Counted from the stretch's first letter, positions 25,468 to 34,805 are shown. The stretch: DNA of 64,000 bases from Enterocloster aldenensis (GCF_003434055.1 NZ_QVEX01000004.1:62001-126000), one strand, 5' to 3'. The notes: generated from the letters alone by a model not told the origin. Translations and numbers: made by a program.

Positions 25468-25764
25468 ATGAACGCAAGTGTAGCCATTCAGACATTACCG
25501 GAGGCAAAGGACAATGAGGAATTAATCCGCATTGTGGACGAGGTGATTGATTACATTAAAAGTACGGGGTTAAACTACTATGTAGGACCCTTTGAGACTG
25601 CAATTGAGGGGGATTATGACCAGCTCATGGATATTGTCAAGGAGTGCCAGCATATTGCAGTCAGGGCGGGAGCGCCTTCCGTGGCCGCGTACATTAAAGT
25701 ATCTTACCATCCTGAAGGAGATGTACTTACCATTGAAAAGAAAGTTACAAAACACCACCAGTAG
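25468..25764 (+). CDS. Thiamine-binding protein of the MTH1187/YkoF family
   Basis: Small cytoplasmic protein of 98 residues of the family once called DUF77. Motifs are NASVAIQTLP at the start, GLNYYVGPFETAIEGDYDQLMDIV in the middle and SVAAYIKVSYHPEGD near the end. Family members bind thiamine or a related pyrimidine as multimers. It is first in the TPP-riboswitch operon, followed by permease, binding lipoprotein and ATPase, so it may sense or buffer the imported vitamin precursor. A GAGGAGAGG site precedes the ATG. The permease gene probably begins inside its 3' end. Confidence 0.9.
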   Translation: MNASVAIQTLPEAKDNEELIRIVDEVIDYIKSTGLNYYVGPFETAIEGDYDQLMDIVKECQHIAVRAGAPSVAAYIKVSYHPEGDVLTIEKKVTKHHQ

Positions 25765-26521
25765 GATATGGTCATTTTCAGCAGCGGCCTTTATCCTGGT
25801 CCTGTGGCAGGCAGCGGTATCCCTGGGCTGCGTCCAGGGATTCATGCTGCCTTCCCCCATCCAGGTACTGAGGACTTTTATAAGCGAATTCCCCATACTC
25901 ATGGATAATGCCCGGATAACCCTGGCAGAAGCGGCTTTGGGACTGTTATGCGGAATTGCCACCGGATTTGCGGCGGCTGTGCTCATGGACCGTTTTAAGC
26001 GGGCTTACCAGGCATTTTATCCCATTGTGGTGCTGACCCAGACCGTGCCGGCCGTGGCCATGGCGCCGCTTCTGGTGCTTTGGTTTGGTTATGAGATGAC
26101 GCCCAAGGTCATATTGATTGTCATTACCACATTTTTCCCGATTACGGTGGGGCTGCTCACAGGGTTTAAGTCAGCTGACCCGGACGCGGTGGACCTTTTG
26201 CGGGCCATGGGCGCAGGGCGGATGCAGATATTCCGTTATCTGAAGCTGCCGGGGGCAATGGGCCAGTTCTTTTCCAGCCTTAAGATATCGGCAAGCTATG
26301 CAGTGGTTGGGGCGGTCATCTCGGAGTGGCTGGGCGGTTTCGGCGGGCTGGGCGTATATATGACCAGGGTAAGGAAGGCATTTTCATTTGATAAAATGTT
26401 TGCGGTCATATTTCTCATATCGGTCATCAGCCTGCTGCTTATGCGGGCAGTGGAGCTGCTGCAGGAAAAGTGCATGCCATGGGAAAAAGGAGACGGGACA
26501 GGCAGAAGGAGGACAGGATGA
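25733..26521 (+). CDS. ABC permease, thiamine-precursor uptake (ThiX-like)
   Basis: Inner-membrane permease of about 262 residues with roughly six helices. It has the EAA-type loop DAVDLLRAMGAGRMQIFRYLKLP typical of the SsuC/TauC/ThiX class. The start is uncertain. I prefer the TTG at 25733, 12 bases after AAGGAG and overlapping the preceding gene by 32 bases; an ATG at 25721 has the ribosome site right against it. It partners the NMT1-type binding protein and ATPase that follow. Substrate is probably hydroxymethylpyrimidine or a thiamine breakdown product, from family and riboswitch context. Confidence 0.85.
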   Translation: MKRKLQNTTSRIWSFSAAAFILVLWQAAVSLGCVQGFMLPSPIQVLRTFISEFPILMDNARITLAEAALGLLCGIATGFAAAVLMDRFKRAYQAFYPIVVLTQTVPAVAMAPLLVLWFGYEMTPKVILIVITTFFPITVGLLTGFKSADPDAVDLLRAMGAGRMQIFRYLKLPGAMGQFFSSLKISASYAVVGAVISEWLGGFGGLGVYMTRVRKAFSFDKMFAVIFLISVISLLLMRAVELLQEKCMPWEKGDGTGRRRTG

Positions 26522-27537
26522 GAAAAGGATACACAGGCCTGCTGGCAGCGGCCCTGATCGGAGCAATCCTGACCGGATGCGCAGGAGCATCAGGCAGTGA
26601 TGGGCATGGGGCAGGCAGTCAGGAGGAACAGCCCCTTAAGGAGATTACGTTTGTGCTGGACTGGACGCCCAACACCAACCATACAGGGTTATATGTGGCC
26701 CGGGAAAAAGGATATTTTAGGGATGCGGGCCTTGAGGTAACCATGGTGCAGCCGCCGGAAAACGGCGCTGAGGTGCTGGCTGCGTCAGGCAAGGCCCAGT
26801 TTGCCATGTCTTTTCAGGACAGCCTGGCGCCTGCGTTTTCAGGCGAAAACAAGCTTCCGGTGACAGCGGTGGCGGCGGTTATCCAGCACAATACATCCGG
26901 CATCATTTCCCGGAAGGGGGAGGGGATGGACAGGCCCAAGGGACTGGAAGGCAGACAGTATGCCACCTGGGACCTTCCCATTGAAAAGGCCACTATCCGG
27001 GAAGTGGTGGAAGCGGACGGCGGGGATTTTGACAAGATTAAGCTGATTCCCAGCATGGTCACGGACGAGGTAACTGCCCTTAAGACGAAATCAGTGGACG
27101 CCATCTGGATTTTCTATGGCTGGGCAGGTGTGAAGACGGAGCTGGAGGGGCTGGAAACGGATTATTTTGCATTTGCGGACATGGACCCTGTATTTGACTT
27201 CTACACCCCGGTCATTATTGCGAACAATGACTTCCTGGAAAATGAACCGGACACGGCAAAGGCATTTGTGGAAGCCGTGGGCAGGGGATATGAGTATGCG
27301 GCCAGGGAGCCCGAGGCAGCGGCGGCCATCCTTTGTAAGGCGGCGCCTGAACTGGACCCGGAGCTTGTGAAGGCCAGCCAGATATACCTGGCTGACAAGT
27401 ACCAGGCAGATGCAGGGCAGTGGGGATACATTTCCCCGGAGCGCTGGAATGCATATTATGGCTGGCTGGGTGAAAAAGGGCTGACAGAGACCCCCATTGA
27501 GGAAAATACAGGTTTTACCAATGAGTATCTGCCCTGA
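26518..27537 (+). CDS. NMT1/THI5-like substrate-binding lipoprotein (ThiY-like)
   Basis: Extracytoplasmic binding protein of 339 residues. The signal ends in lipobox LTGC (Cys at about 20). FVLDWTPNTNHTGLYVAREKGYF is the hallmark of NMT1/THI5-type proteins that bind pyrimidine precursors of thiamine. The ATG at 26518 overlaps the permease stop by four bases and has AAGGAGG upstream. With permease and ATPase it forms a complete importer under TPP control. Formylaminopyrimidine, hydroxymethylpyrimidine or similar is the expected ligand. Confidence 0.92.
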   Translation: MRKGYTGLLAAALIGAILTGCAGASGSDGHGAGSQEEQPLKEITFVLDWTPNTNHTGLYVAREKGYFRDAGLEVTMVQPPENGAEVLAASGKAQFAMSFQDSLAPAFSGENKLPVTAVAAVIQHNTSGIISRKGEGMDRPKGLEGRQYATWDLPIEKATIREVVEADGGDFDKIKLIPSMVTDEVTALKTKSVDAIWIFYGWAGVKTELEGLETDYFAFADMDPVFDFYTPVIIANNDFLENEPDTAKAFVEAVGRGYEYAAREPEAAAAILCKAAPELDPELVKASQIYLADKYQADAGQWGYISPERWNAYYGWLGEKGLTETPIEENTGFTNEYLP

Positions 27538-27579
27538 TATGGATGCGGGGCCCATACGGCGGAAGGAGGGGAGGAGCCG

Positions 27580-28335
27580 ATGGCACAGCTGAGGGTTGAA
27601 GGAATATCCAAATCCTTTGACGGGGAACCGGTCATCCGGGATATTTCCATTGAGCTGCACAAAGGGGAGCTGGTGTCCCTGTTAGGTATCAGCGGAGGCG
27701 GCAAGACCACCCTGTTCAATATCATTGCAGGCCTAAGCGCCCCGGATAAGGGGAGGGTGGTGATGGACGGGGAGGATATTACCGGATGCCCGGGCCATGT
27801 GAGTTATATGCTTCAGAAGGACCTGCTGTTCCCCTTTTGCACCATTGAGGATAATGTGGCCCTCCCCCTGATTGTAAAAGGCGTGAAGAAAAAAGAGGCC
27901 AGGCAGCAGGCGGGGAAGTATTTTGCAGGATTTGGCCTGGAAGGCACCCAGAAAAAGTATCCGGCCCAGCTTTCCGGGGGCATGCGCCAACGGGCGGCGC
28001 TTTTAAGGACCTATCTTTTTTCCGGCAGTGTGGCGCTGTTGGATGAACCGTTTTCCGCCCTGGACATGCTTACGAAACAGTCGGTCCATGGCTGGTACCT
28101 GGATGTGATGGAACAGATCCGCCTGTCCACCCTGTTCATTACCCATGATATTGACGAGGCAGTTCTCCTTTCCGACCGGATATACCTGCTGACCGGAAAG
28201 CCGGGCACCATAACAGGGGAAATCGTGATAAAGGAGCCAAAGCCAAGGGCAAAGGATTTCCAGGTGACCGAAGCTTTTCTGGAATACAAGAAGACAATAT
28301 TGAACCATCTGAGGAAGTACTCGGATACGGTTTAG
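27580..28335 (+). CDS. ABC ATPase, thiamine-precursor uptake (ThiZ-like)
   Basis: Cytoplasmic ATPase of 251 residues. Walker A is GISGGGKTT, with Gly in place of the usual Ser before the final GK. Signature LSGGMRQRAALLRT and Walker B VALLDEPFSALD are intact, and the switch histidine is in LFITHDIDEAV. It is the last gene of the riboswitch operon, closed by a strong terminator. The group matches SsuB/TauB/ThiZ ATPases, consistent with the permease and NMT1-type binding protein upstream. A GGAGGGGAGG site precedes the ATG. Confidence 0.9.
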   Translation: MAQLRVEGISKSFDGEPVIRDISIELHKGELVSLLGISGGGKTTLFNIIAGLSAPDKGRVVMDGEDITGCPGHVSYMLQKDLLFPFCTIEDNVALPLIVKGVKKKEARQQAGKYFAGFGLEGTQKKYPAQLSGGMRQRAALLRTYLFSGSVALLDEPFSALDMLTKQSVHGWYLDVMEQIRLSTLFITHDIDEAVLLSDRIYLLTGKPGTITGEIVIKEPKPRAKDFQVTEAFLEYKKTILNHLRKYSDTV

Positions 28336-28336
28336 C

Positions 28337-28375
28337 AAAAAAGGATTTCCGGTGTGGCTGCTGGAAATCCTTTTT
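28337..28375 (+). terminator. Terminator of the thiamine uptake operon
   Basis: AAAAAGGATTTCC pairs with GGAAATCCTTTTT around a 12-base loop and is followed by T-rich sequence. It begins right after the stop codon. Confidence 0.9.
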
Positions 28376-28456
28376 CCTTTTGCGGTGTGAAAGCAGATTC
28401 TCCGGTTGACGGCAGTACCGGAAGCAGAATATAATGGTACCATGAACATCAGGGGG

Positions 28457-28491
28457 TGTTTGGACATTCATTCCCGCCATCTGCCCTAAGG
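28457..28491 (+). repeat. Dispersed short repeat, copy 2
   Basis: The 35 bases starting TGTTTGGACATTCATTCCCG match 56011-56045 at about 31 of 35 positions by eye and share a core with 15617-15638 and 63211-63242. It lies downstream of the thiamine operon and leads into a nest of inverted repeats. Confidence 0.6.
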
Positions 28492-28591
28492 AATCCGCCC
28501 TAGGTACCTTAGGGCAAAGCCCGCCCCGCTTCGCGGTATATTTGGGCCAAATTCAGGTTACATAGCCCTCTATGCGCCCTTCATTTGGCCC
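28483..28591. repeat. Structured intergenic element with nested inverted repeats
   Basis: GCCCTAAGG (28483-28491) is mirrored by CCTTAGGGC (28507-28515), and GGGCCAAAT (28544-28552) by ATTTGGCCC (28583-28591). It lies between the thiamine operon and the large cyclic-di-GMP gene. It may be a small mobile repeat or an RNA leader; I do not recognise it as a known riboswitch. Confidence 0.5.
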
Positions 28592-28674
28592 GAATCACCC
28601 ACAAACCGGGACGCACAGATGACGGAAAGCAATCTTCAGGCACACCCCGGCAGATTATGGAAAAGAGGTCATCC

Positions 28675-31600
28675 ATGGACACGGTAAAGAGCAGCAACGA
28701 AACCAGTATTTATATAATTGATGACAATTACCGGATTGTACATTTCAATTCAGCCCTTCGGGATAAGTTTCCGGAACTGCAGTGTGGAGACATCTGTTAT
28801 GAGAAACTGTGCCAGGAGGCGAAGCCATGCGCGCGCTGTCCCTTTGAGCGGGAGGATGATGAGGCGGTGGTATTCTACAACAAGGTGGTCCAGAAGTGGC
28901 TGGAGGTGGGGACAGGACGGATTGATTGGCCTGGAATGGGTACCTGCAACATGGTCCTGGTGCGGGAGATACATGAGGGGAACAAGAACCTGTTTTACAG
29001 CCTTACCAATATATCTGTATATGATGAGTTGTTTGAACTGGATTTTACCAGGGACAGCTACCGGCTTTTATACCACGCAGAGGACAAGTATGTGATTCCT
29101 GGTGTGGAAGGGAACCTTGGCCGGATGCTTGAGGAGATGGCCGGCGCCATGATCCATCCCGAGGACAGGGATTCCTTCCGGGAATTCTGGAACAGGGAAA
29201 GGATCCGCGGATGCCTGGACCATGGGAGGGATGAAAAAGCGCTCAAGGGACAGTTCAGGAGGCTGCGCCTGGAGGGCGGCTATACCTGGGTGTCCCAGGT
29301 TGTGGTGCCCCTTAAGCGGGGCTCGGGTGATGATGACACCGTCATGTGTTTTATACAGGATATCAGCGAACAGAAATCCCATGAGGATGAGATTAAGAAG
29401 GCGCTGGAAACAAAGGACGCGGAATTCGACCCCATGACCGGGTTGTTCAGAAGGACCGTGTTCCTGAAACGGGCACAGGAATTCCTTTCTGGCAAGACCG
29501 GGACATACTGTCTGGCAGCAGTGGATATAGAGCACTTCAAGCTGTTTAATGAATGGTATGGGCAGGAGGAGGGGGACCGGCTTCTGTCCAGGATCGGCTG
29601 CCATCTGAAGGAAATTGAGGCCGCATATAAGGGAATTGCAGGATACATGGGAGGGGATGATTTTGTCATCATCATCCCGGACCACAGGGCGGCCATCGGG
29701 GAACTGCAGGACCGGATCATGACGTATGTGAGACAGAGCGGGGGCACGGCCGGTTTCCTGCCTGCCTTTGGGATATATGGCATCGAGGATATGTCCATGT
29801 CCATCAGCACCATGTACGATAGGGCATGTATAGCCCTGGCATCGGTGAAGGGAAGTTATGCCAGGAGAATGTGCCGGTATGACAGCCGTATGATGCGGGA
29901 GATGGAGGAAAACCATAAGCTTCTGTCCGAGGTGCAGAAGGGGCTGGACCATGGGGAATTCGTATTTTATGCCCAGCCTAAGTGCTGTCTTGACACGGGC
30001 AGGATTGTGGGGCTGGAAGCCCTTGTGCGCTGGAACCATCCGGTCAGGGGCCTGATTCCTCCGGGCGTATTCCTTCCGCTGCTGGAGAACAACGGTCTGA
30101 TTACCAAACTGGACCTGTTCATCTGGGAAGAGGTCTGCCGGAAACTGCGCAGATGGATTGACCGGGGACACAGGCCGGTCCCCATATCGGTTAATGTCTC
30201 CAGGATGGATATCTATGCAGTGGATGTGACTGCCGTGTTTAAGGAACTGACAGAAAGATACGCCATTGAACCGCGGCTTTTGGAAGTGGAGATAACGGAA
30301 AGCGCTTATGTGGAAGAGTATAATGTGATTCCCGGCGTGGTGGAATCACTGCGGGAAGCCGGCTTTACGGTACTGATGGATGACTTTGGAAGCGGTTATT
30401 CCTCCCTGAACATGCTGAAGGACGTCAATGTGGACGTACTTAAGATTGACATGAAATTCCTTGAGATGGATGGTAAATCCGTGGGCAAGGGCATGGAAAT
30501 CCTGGAGGCGGTCACAAGGCTGGCCAATATCATGGGGCTGCGCATAATTGCGGAAGGGATTGAGACAAAAGAGCAGATTGATTTCCTGATGAACATGGGG
30601 TGCACCTATGGACAGGGGTATTATTTCTTCCATCCCATGCCCATTGAGGTATTTGAACCCCTTCTGTCGGATGAGGACAACATAGACTTCCGGGGAATCA
30701 GGGCAAAACAGATTGAACGTGTAAGGCTTAAGGACATGCTGGAAGAGGATATTGCCAGCGATGCCATGATGAATAACATACTGGGCGCCGTGGCGTTCTA
30801 CGAGGTATATGACGGACAGCTGGAGCTGCTGCGGGTTAATGAACAGTACTGCGCCCTTACAGGCACCAGCGCAGTAGAACTGGAGGAACAGAGGAAATTC
30901 ATCCTTAAGGATACCCGGGAAGAAGACAGGGAGCATGCCTTTGGCATATTTACCCAGGCTTATGAAAATCCGCTGAAAGGGGCGGAAGGGGACCTGCGCC
31001 GCAGAAAAGGGGACGGCACCTATATGTGGATGCATCTGCGCGTGTTCTTCCTTAGGGAGCAGGATGGGCGGAGGCTGTTCTACGGCGCTGTGTCTGATAT
31101 TTCGGAGCAGCGGCACCGGGAACGGATGCTGGAAGCCTCCCAGAGGGCCTTATCCGCAGTGGTCCATATATCCGGGAAGGACGGGTCCTTCATGCAGCTG
31201 GCAGAGGAGAACCGCCGTGTGGCGGCGTCCATATTTGCGCAGATGACGCCCGGCGGAATGATTGGCGGATACTGTGAGGAGGGATTCCCGCTGTATTTTG
31301 CCAACCATGAGATGGTACGGCTTCTGGGTTATGATACATTTGAGGAGCTGGCAGATGCCATTGGGTATCAGGTAATCAATACCATCCATCCGGACGACCG
31401 GATGCGGGTAGGGCAGGATATAGGACCTGAGTATTATGCGGGTCTGGAGTACACCACCATCTATCGGATGCAAAAAAAGGACGGATCCTGGTTCTGGACC
31501 CTGGATAAGGGACGTGTAATTGAAGCCGAGGACGGAAGGCTTGCCATTGTCAGCGCGTGTACGGACATATCTGAGACCATGGAGGCCCAACGCCTGCTGA

Positions 31601-33327
31601 TGGAGAGCAACAGCAATTTAAAACAGAGGAATGAGGAACTGAATTTCCTTAATAATGACATGCCGGGGGGATATCACCGCTGTGCCAAGAACCGTGATTT
31701 TGATTTCACCTACATAAGCAACCGATTTTTGGAAATATTTGGGTATACCAGGAACCAGATTAAGGAACTGTTTGATGACAAATTCATGAATATGGTGCAT
31801 CCCGATGACAGGGACCGGGTGATGAGGGGGGCGGACATCCTTACCGGCAGTGAAGGAACCTATAATATGGAATACCGGATGAAGGCAGCCAGGGGATATA
31901 TATGGGTCATTGACCAGACCAGGCATATGCTGTACGGGGACAAGGAGTTTTTCCAGGGCGTTGTCCTGGAGGTTACGGAACTGGTGACCCTGCGGGAAAG
32001 GCTGCGTCTGCTTCTGGCCCATGTTCCGGAGGATTTTGTCCTTGTCAGCTGTCATGACGGGCGGTTTGAGCATGAAATCATTGCTGACGGGCTGGCCCGG
32101 ACCATGGGATATTCCAGGGAAGGGTACCTGGAGCTTTTGGAGGCTGGAGGGTATCTGAAGGAACGGAAGGGGGATGGTTATGGGGAACTGCTCCGTGAAA
32201 TCCGGGAAATGTCAGGGAAAGGCGGCAGTTTTGTGCACATATCCCCATTTGTGTGCAGGGACGGCAGGCGCATGTGGGTGAGGACCGAGGCCATGTCCGT
32301 GGAACATACACGGAATGAAACCATCTATCTGTTTAATTACAAGGACGTAACCGGCATCCAGGAGAAAAAGCTGGAACTGGACCTTCTGGGGCGGAAGCAG
32401 GAAAGCATCCTCAGGTTGGCTGACATTAACAGCTGGGAGTGGAATCTCAGACAGGACACCCTGGTACTGACCAATGTGACCAATTCCAACTTCATAAAGT
32501 ATTTCTGCGGCAGGGGAGTGGAAGTAGGGAAAGTATTCCCTAACCTGTCCCATGGCCTTAAAAACCTGAGCTGTATCCCTCAGGAATACAGGCAGGCTTT
32601 TCACGAATACAATAAAAGGCTGCGCATGAATCAGGACGGGGGTACCCTTATCCTTGAGTTCCCGGTGATTGCAAAGGACAATTCCCGGGTATGGTTCAGG
32701 ACCGCGGCCCAGACCCTGGTGGATGAAAATAAAATCCCGGCAGTGGTGGTGGGATATACCACGGATATTACCGAGACCAGGCTGCAGAGCCAGATGCTGA
32801 CCAGGATGGCTTCCACAGACCCCCTGACCGGGCTTCTTAACCGTCAGTCTGCCATACCGGCCATCCAGGCTTACCTGACCAAGGGGACACAGGCCCCGGG
32901 GGCCCTGATCATGTTTGACCTGGACAATTTTAAGCTGGCCAATGATGTATTTGGGCATGATTTTGGGGATGCCATGATTGTGCAGAATGCGAGAAAGCTG
33001 AAAAGCTATTTCCGCAGTGATGACATTGTATGCCGGATTGGAGGGGATGAGTTCATTGTCCTGTGTAAGAATATCAGCGAAAAGGATGTGGAGGCAAAAC
33101 TGAACAGGATTGTGGATGAGATGTCCACCACACGCCATGGGGGAGGCCGTGACATCGTGTTCTCCATCTCTGCGGGTTATGTCATGGTCCCGGAGCAGGG
33201 GACGGATTTTGACGGCCTTTACCACAAGGCGGATGTGGCGCTGTTTGCAGCCAAGATGTACAGTAAGTGTACGTTCAGGAAGTATGATGCTTCCATGAAG
33301 ACCATCCGGATTGAGCTTGCAAAGTAA
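28675..33327 (+). CDS. Multidomain PAS/GGDEF/EAL/PAS/GGDEF cyclic-di-GMP enzyme
   Basis: Very large cytoplasmic protein of 1550 residues. Order: an N-terminal PAS-like region with a cysteine cluster (CYEKLCQEAKPCARCPF), a second PAS-like region, a GGDEF domain with the variant GGDDF (326-330), an EAL domain (EALVRW at 448-453, with DDFGSGYSSL, LKIDMKFL, AEGIET and QGYYF kept), about five PAS-like repeats, and a final GGDEF domain with canonical GGDEF (1456-1460) and inhibitory-site RSDD (1447-1450). It probably both makes and breaks cyclic-di-GMP under control of several ligands. No membrane helices are evident. The ATG at 28675 has AGAGGT upstream; an upstream TTG frame is less likely. It is a single-gene unit. 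Confidence 0.9.
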   Translation: MDTVKSSNETSIYIIDDNYRIVHFNSALRDKFPELQCGDICYEKLCQEAKPCARCPFEREDDEAVVFYNKVVQKWLEVGTGRIDWPGMGTCNMVLVREIHEGNKNLFYSLTNISVYDELFELDFTRDSYRLLYHAEDKYVIPGVEGNLGRMLEEMAGAMIHPEDRDSFREFWNRERIRGCLDHGRDEKALKGQFRRLRLEGGYTWVSQVVVPLKRGSGDDDTVMCFIQDISEQKSHEDEIKKALETKDAEFDPMTGLFRRTVFLKRAQEFLSGKTGTYCLAAVDIEHFKLFNEWYGQEEGDRLLSRIGCHLKEIEAAYKGIAGYMGGDDFVIIIPDHRAAIGELQDRIMTYVRQSGGTAGFLPAFGIYGIEDMSMSISTMYDRACIALASVKGSYARRMCRYDSRMMREMEENHKLLSEVQKGLDHGEFVFYAQPKCCLDTGRIVGLEALVRWNHPVRGLIPPGVFLPLLENNGLITKLDLFIWEEVCRKLRRWIDRGHRPVPISVNVSRMDIYAVDVTAVFKELTERYAIEPRLLEVEITESAYVEEYNVIPGVVESLREAGFTVLMDDFGSGYSSLNMLKDVNVDVLKIDMKFLEMDGKSVGKGMEILEAVTRLANIMGLRIIAEGIETKEQIDFLMNMGCTYGQGYYFFHPMPIEVFEPLLSDEDNIDFRGIRAKQIERVRLKDMLEEDIASDAMMNNILGAVAFYEVYDGQLELLRVNEQYCALTGTSAVELEEQRKFILKDTREEDREHAFGIFTQAYENPLKGAEGDLRRRKGDGTYMWMHLRVFFLREQDGRRLFYGAVSDISEQRHRERMLEASQRALSAVVHISGKDGSFMQLAEENRRVAASIFAQMTPGGMIGGYCEEGFPLYFANHEMVRLLGYDTFEELADAIGYQVINTIHPDDRMRVGQDIGPEYYAGLEYTTIYRMQKKDGSWFWTLDKGRVIEAEDGRLAIVSACTDISETMEAQRLLMESNSNLKQRNEELNFLNNDMPGGYHRCAKNRDFDFTYISNRFLEIFGYTRNQIKELFDDKFMNMVHPDDRDRVMRGADILTGSEGTYNMEYRMKAARGYIWVIDQTRHMLYGDKEFFQGVVLEVTELVTLRERLRLLLAHVPEDFVLVSCHDGRFEHEIIADGLARTMGYSREGYLELLEAGGYLKERKGDGYGELLREIREMSGKGGSFVHISPFVCRDGRRMWVRTEAMSVEHTRNETIYLFNYKDVTGIQEKKLELDLLGRKQESILRLADINSWEWNLRQDTLVLTNVTNSNFIKYFCGRGVEVGKVFPNLSHGLKNLSCIPQEYRQAFHEYNKRLRMNQDGGTLILEFPVIAKDNSRVWFRTAAQTLVDENKIPAVVVGYTTDITETRLQSQMLTRMASTDPLTGLLNRQSAIPAIQAYLTKGTQAPGALIMFDLDNFKLANDVFGHDFGDAMIVQNARKLKSYFRSDDIVCRIGGDEFIVLCKNISEKDVEAKLNRIVDEMSTTRHGGGRDIVFSISAGYVMVPEQGTDFDGLYHKADVALFAAKMYSKCTFRKYDASMKTIRIELAK

Positions 33328-33366
33328 AGGTCAGGACAGGAGACTGGCTGGATGATTTTTAAATAA

Positions 33367-33413
33367 GGGATGCTGAAAGAGGCTGTGGCCGGTTTTTCAG
33401 CATCCCTATTTTT
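33367..33413 (+). terminator. Terminator of the GGDEF/EAL gene
   Basis: GGGATGCTGAAA pairs with TTTCAGCATCCC and is followed by TATTTTTT. Confidence 0.9.
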
Positions 33414-33430
33414 TGCTCAAATTTGAACAA

Positions 33431-33440
33431 TTAGACCTAA
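33431..33440. promoter_or_regulatory. TTAGACCTAA operator-like site 1
   Basis: The near-palindrome TTAGACCTAA (half-sites TTAG/CTAA) recurs at 33553-33562 (TTAGACCCAA) and 33628-33637. A related TTAGACTAG precedes the FadR-type regulator gene at 37950. The set probably binds that regulator. Confidence 0.55.
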
Positions 33441-33552
33441 TTAATTCTTGGCGAAGTTACAGATGCTTGATGCTTTTTTGGACCTGATTATAAGTTGAAT
33501 ATGAAAAAAATAATACTATAATAAAGAAAAACATTGTAAAATCTGAATAAAA

Positions 33553-33562
33553 TTAGACCCAA
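33553..33562. promoter_or_regulatory. TTAGACCCAA operator-like site 2
   Basis: Second copy with one mismatch, about 20 bases upstream of the -35 element of the TRAP operon promoter. Confidence 0.5.
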
Positions 33563-33582
33563 TAATTAATAAATATTGCACA

Positions 33583-33611
33583 TAGACATTCCACTTATAA
33601 GTTTGTATAAT
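33583..33611 (+). promoter_or_regulatory. Promoter of the TRAP/enolase operon
   Basis: TAGACA (33583-33588) and TATAAT (33606-33611) with a 17-base spacer, about 85 bases before the first gene. A second possibility is TTGAAT (33495) with TATAAT (33517) at 16 bases. Operator-like sites flank the proximal promoter. Confidence 0.65.
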
Positions 33612-33627
33612 TAGTGCGTGAAACAAA

Positions 33628-33637
33628 TTAGACCTAA
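33628..33637. promoter_or_regulatory. TTAGACCTAA operator-like site 3
   Basis: Third copy, starting 16 bases after the -10 element. Bound protein here would block the polymerase near the transcription start. Confidence 0.55.
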
Positions 33638-33695
33638 TACTGACAAGTCAACACGGGTCGGGGAAACAACACCGAAAAAGCAAAGGAGAATCATT

Positions 33696-34796
33696 ATGAA
33701 ATCAAGAAAAATCATGGCGTTACTTTGTTGTACCGTACTGGCAGCCGGTCTGACCGGATGCAGCGGTTCAGGAACATCCTCCCAGGTTACATCTGCAGCT
33801 GGACAGGAACCGGCAGGGACCTCCGGGGATGCGGGACAGAAAAGTGAGGGGGCCGCAGCCTCCTCCGATGCAGCTGCACCGGAGGATAAGACTTTTAACA
33901 TCGACCTGGCTACAGCCTATGCGTCCGATGGTCCGGCGGGAGTGGCTCTGGAACAGTTCGTGGCAGATGTGGCGGAGCAGTCCGGCGGCACCATCAACAT
34001 CAGCCTTTTTGCAGACGGGACCCTGGGAAGCGCTTCTGACAACTATTCCTCCGTGGCCAGCGGTGACCTGGATATGGCCATGACCGGGCTGGAAGGACTG
34101 GACCTTTATGCGCCTGAGTACACATTCCTGGACAGCCCGTTCCTGATTAAGGACGAGGCCCATCTGAAAGCCCTGTTGGACAGCGGCATTGGTGATAAAC
34201 TGAAGGAACGCTATGAGGAAAATGGCTTCGTGACCCTGGGCTGGCACCAGAGGGATGTCCGTGAACTGGCTTCCAACAAGGAGGTAAAGTCCCCGTCCGA
34301 TGTGGCCGGATTAAAACTCCGTCTTCCCGGCATGACCGTGTATGTGGATACATGGAGCGCGCTGGGGGTAAGCTCCACCACGGTTGCCATGAGCGAGCTT
34401 TATACGGCTCTTCAGACCAAGGTGGCAGAGGCCTGCGAGGGCGGCTATGAGCAGATGGATACCCTGAAGCTCTATGAGGTGCAGAAGAATATTGCTGAGA
34501 CAGACCATGTGTATGAGTTTGTGGGACTGTTCATCCACAAGGACCTGTACGATTCCATGAGCGACAGCCAGAGGCAGGTATTAAACGACTGTGCGGCCAA
34601 AAATCTGGCCTATGCGGACCAGCTGGCCAAGGAAAACAGGGAGCGGTACAAGAAGGACTGTCTGGACGGAGGCATGGTATTGGTGGATGTGGACCGTGAA
34701 GCATTCCGTGATGCCCTGACAGACTTTTACAAGCAGCAGTTTGAGACAAAATGGAACGTATCTACATACGACGAGGTCATGAGCTACGCAAAATAA
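33696..34796 (+). CDS. TRAP transporter substrate-binding lipoprotein (DctP family)
   Basis: Extracytoplasmic binding protein of 366 residues. The lipobox is LTGC (Cys about 22), followed by a Ser/Gly/Ala-rich linker to about residue 65. The DctP body shows FNIDLATAYASDGPAGVALEQF, DLDMAMTGLEGL and LKLRLPGMTVYVDTWSALG, the last carrying the conserved arginine that grips the ligand carboxylate. The ATG at 33696 follows AAAGGAGAA. The next genes encode the two TRAP membrane subunits, an enolase-superfamily enzyme and a FadR-type regulator. A sugar acid or similar carboxylate is therefore the likely ligand. Confidence 0.93.
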   Translation: MKSRKIMALLCCTVLAAGLTGCSGSGTSSQVTSAAGQEPAGTSGDAGQKSEGAAASSDAAAPEDKTFNIDLATAYASDGPAGVALEQFVADVAEQSGGTINISLFADGTLGSASDNYSSVASGDLDMAMTGLEGLDLYAPEYTFLDSPFLIKDEAHLKALLDSGIGDKLKERYEENGFVTLGWHQRDVRELASNKEVKSPSDVAGLKLRLPGMTVYVDTWSALGVSSTTVAMSELYTALQTKVAEACEGGYEQMDTLKLYEVQKNIAETDHVYEFVGLFIHKDLYDSMSDSQRQVLNDCAAKNLAYADQLAKENRERYKKDCLDGGMVLVDVDREAFRDALTDFYKQQFETKWNVSTYDEVMSYAK

Positions 34797-34805
34797 CAGG
34801 AAAAT

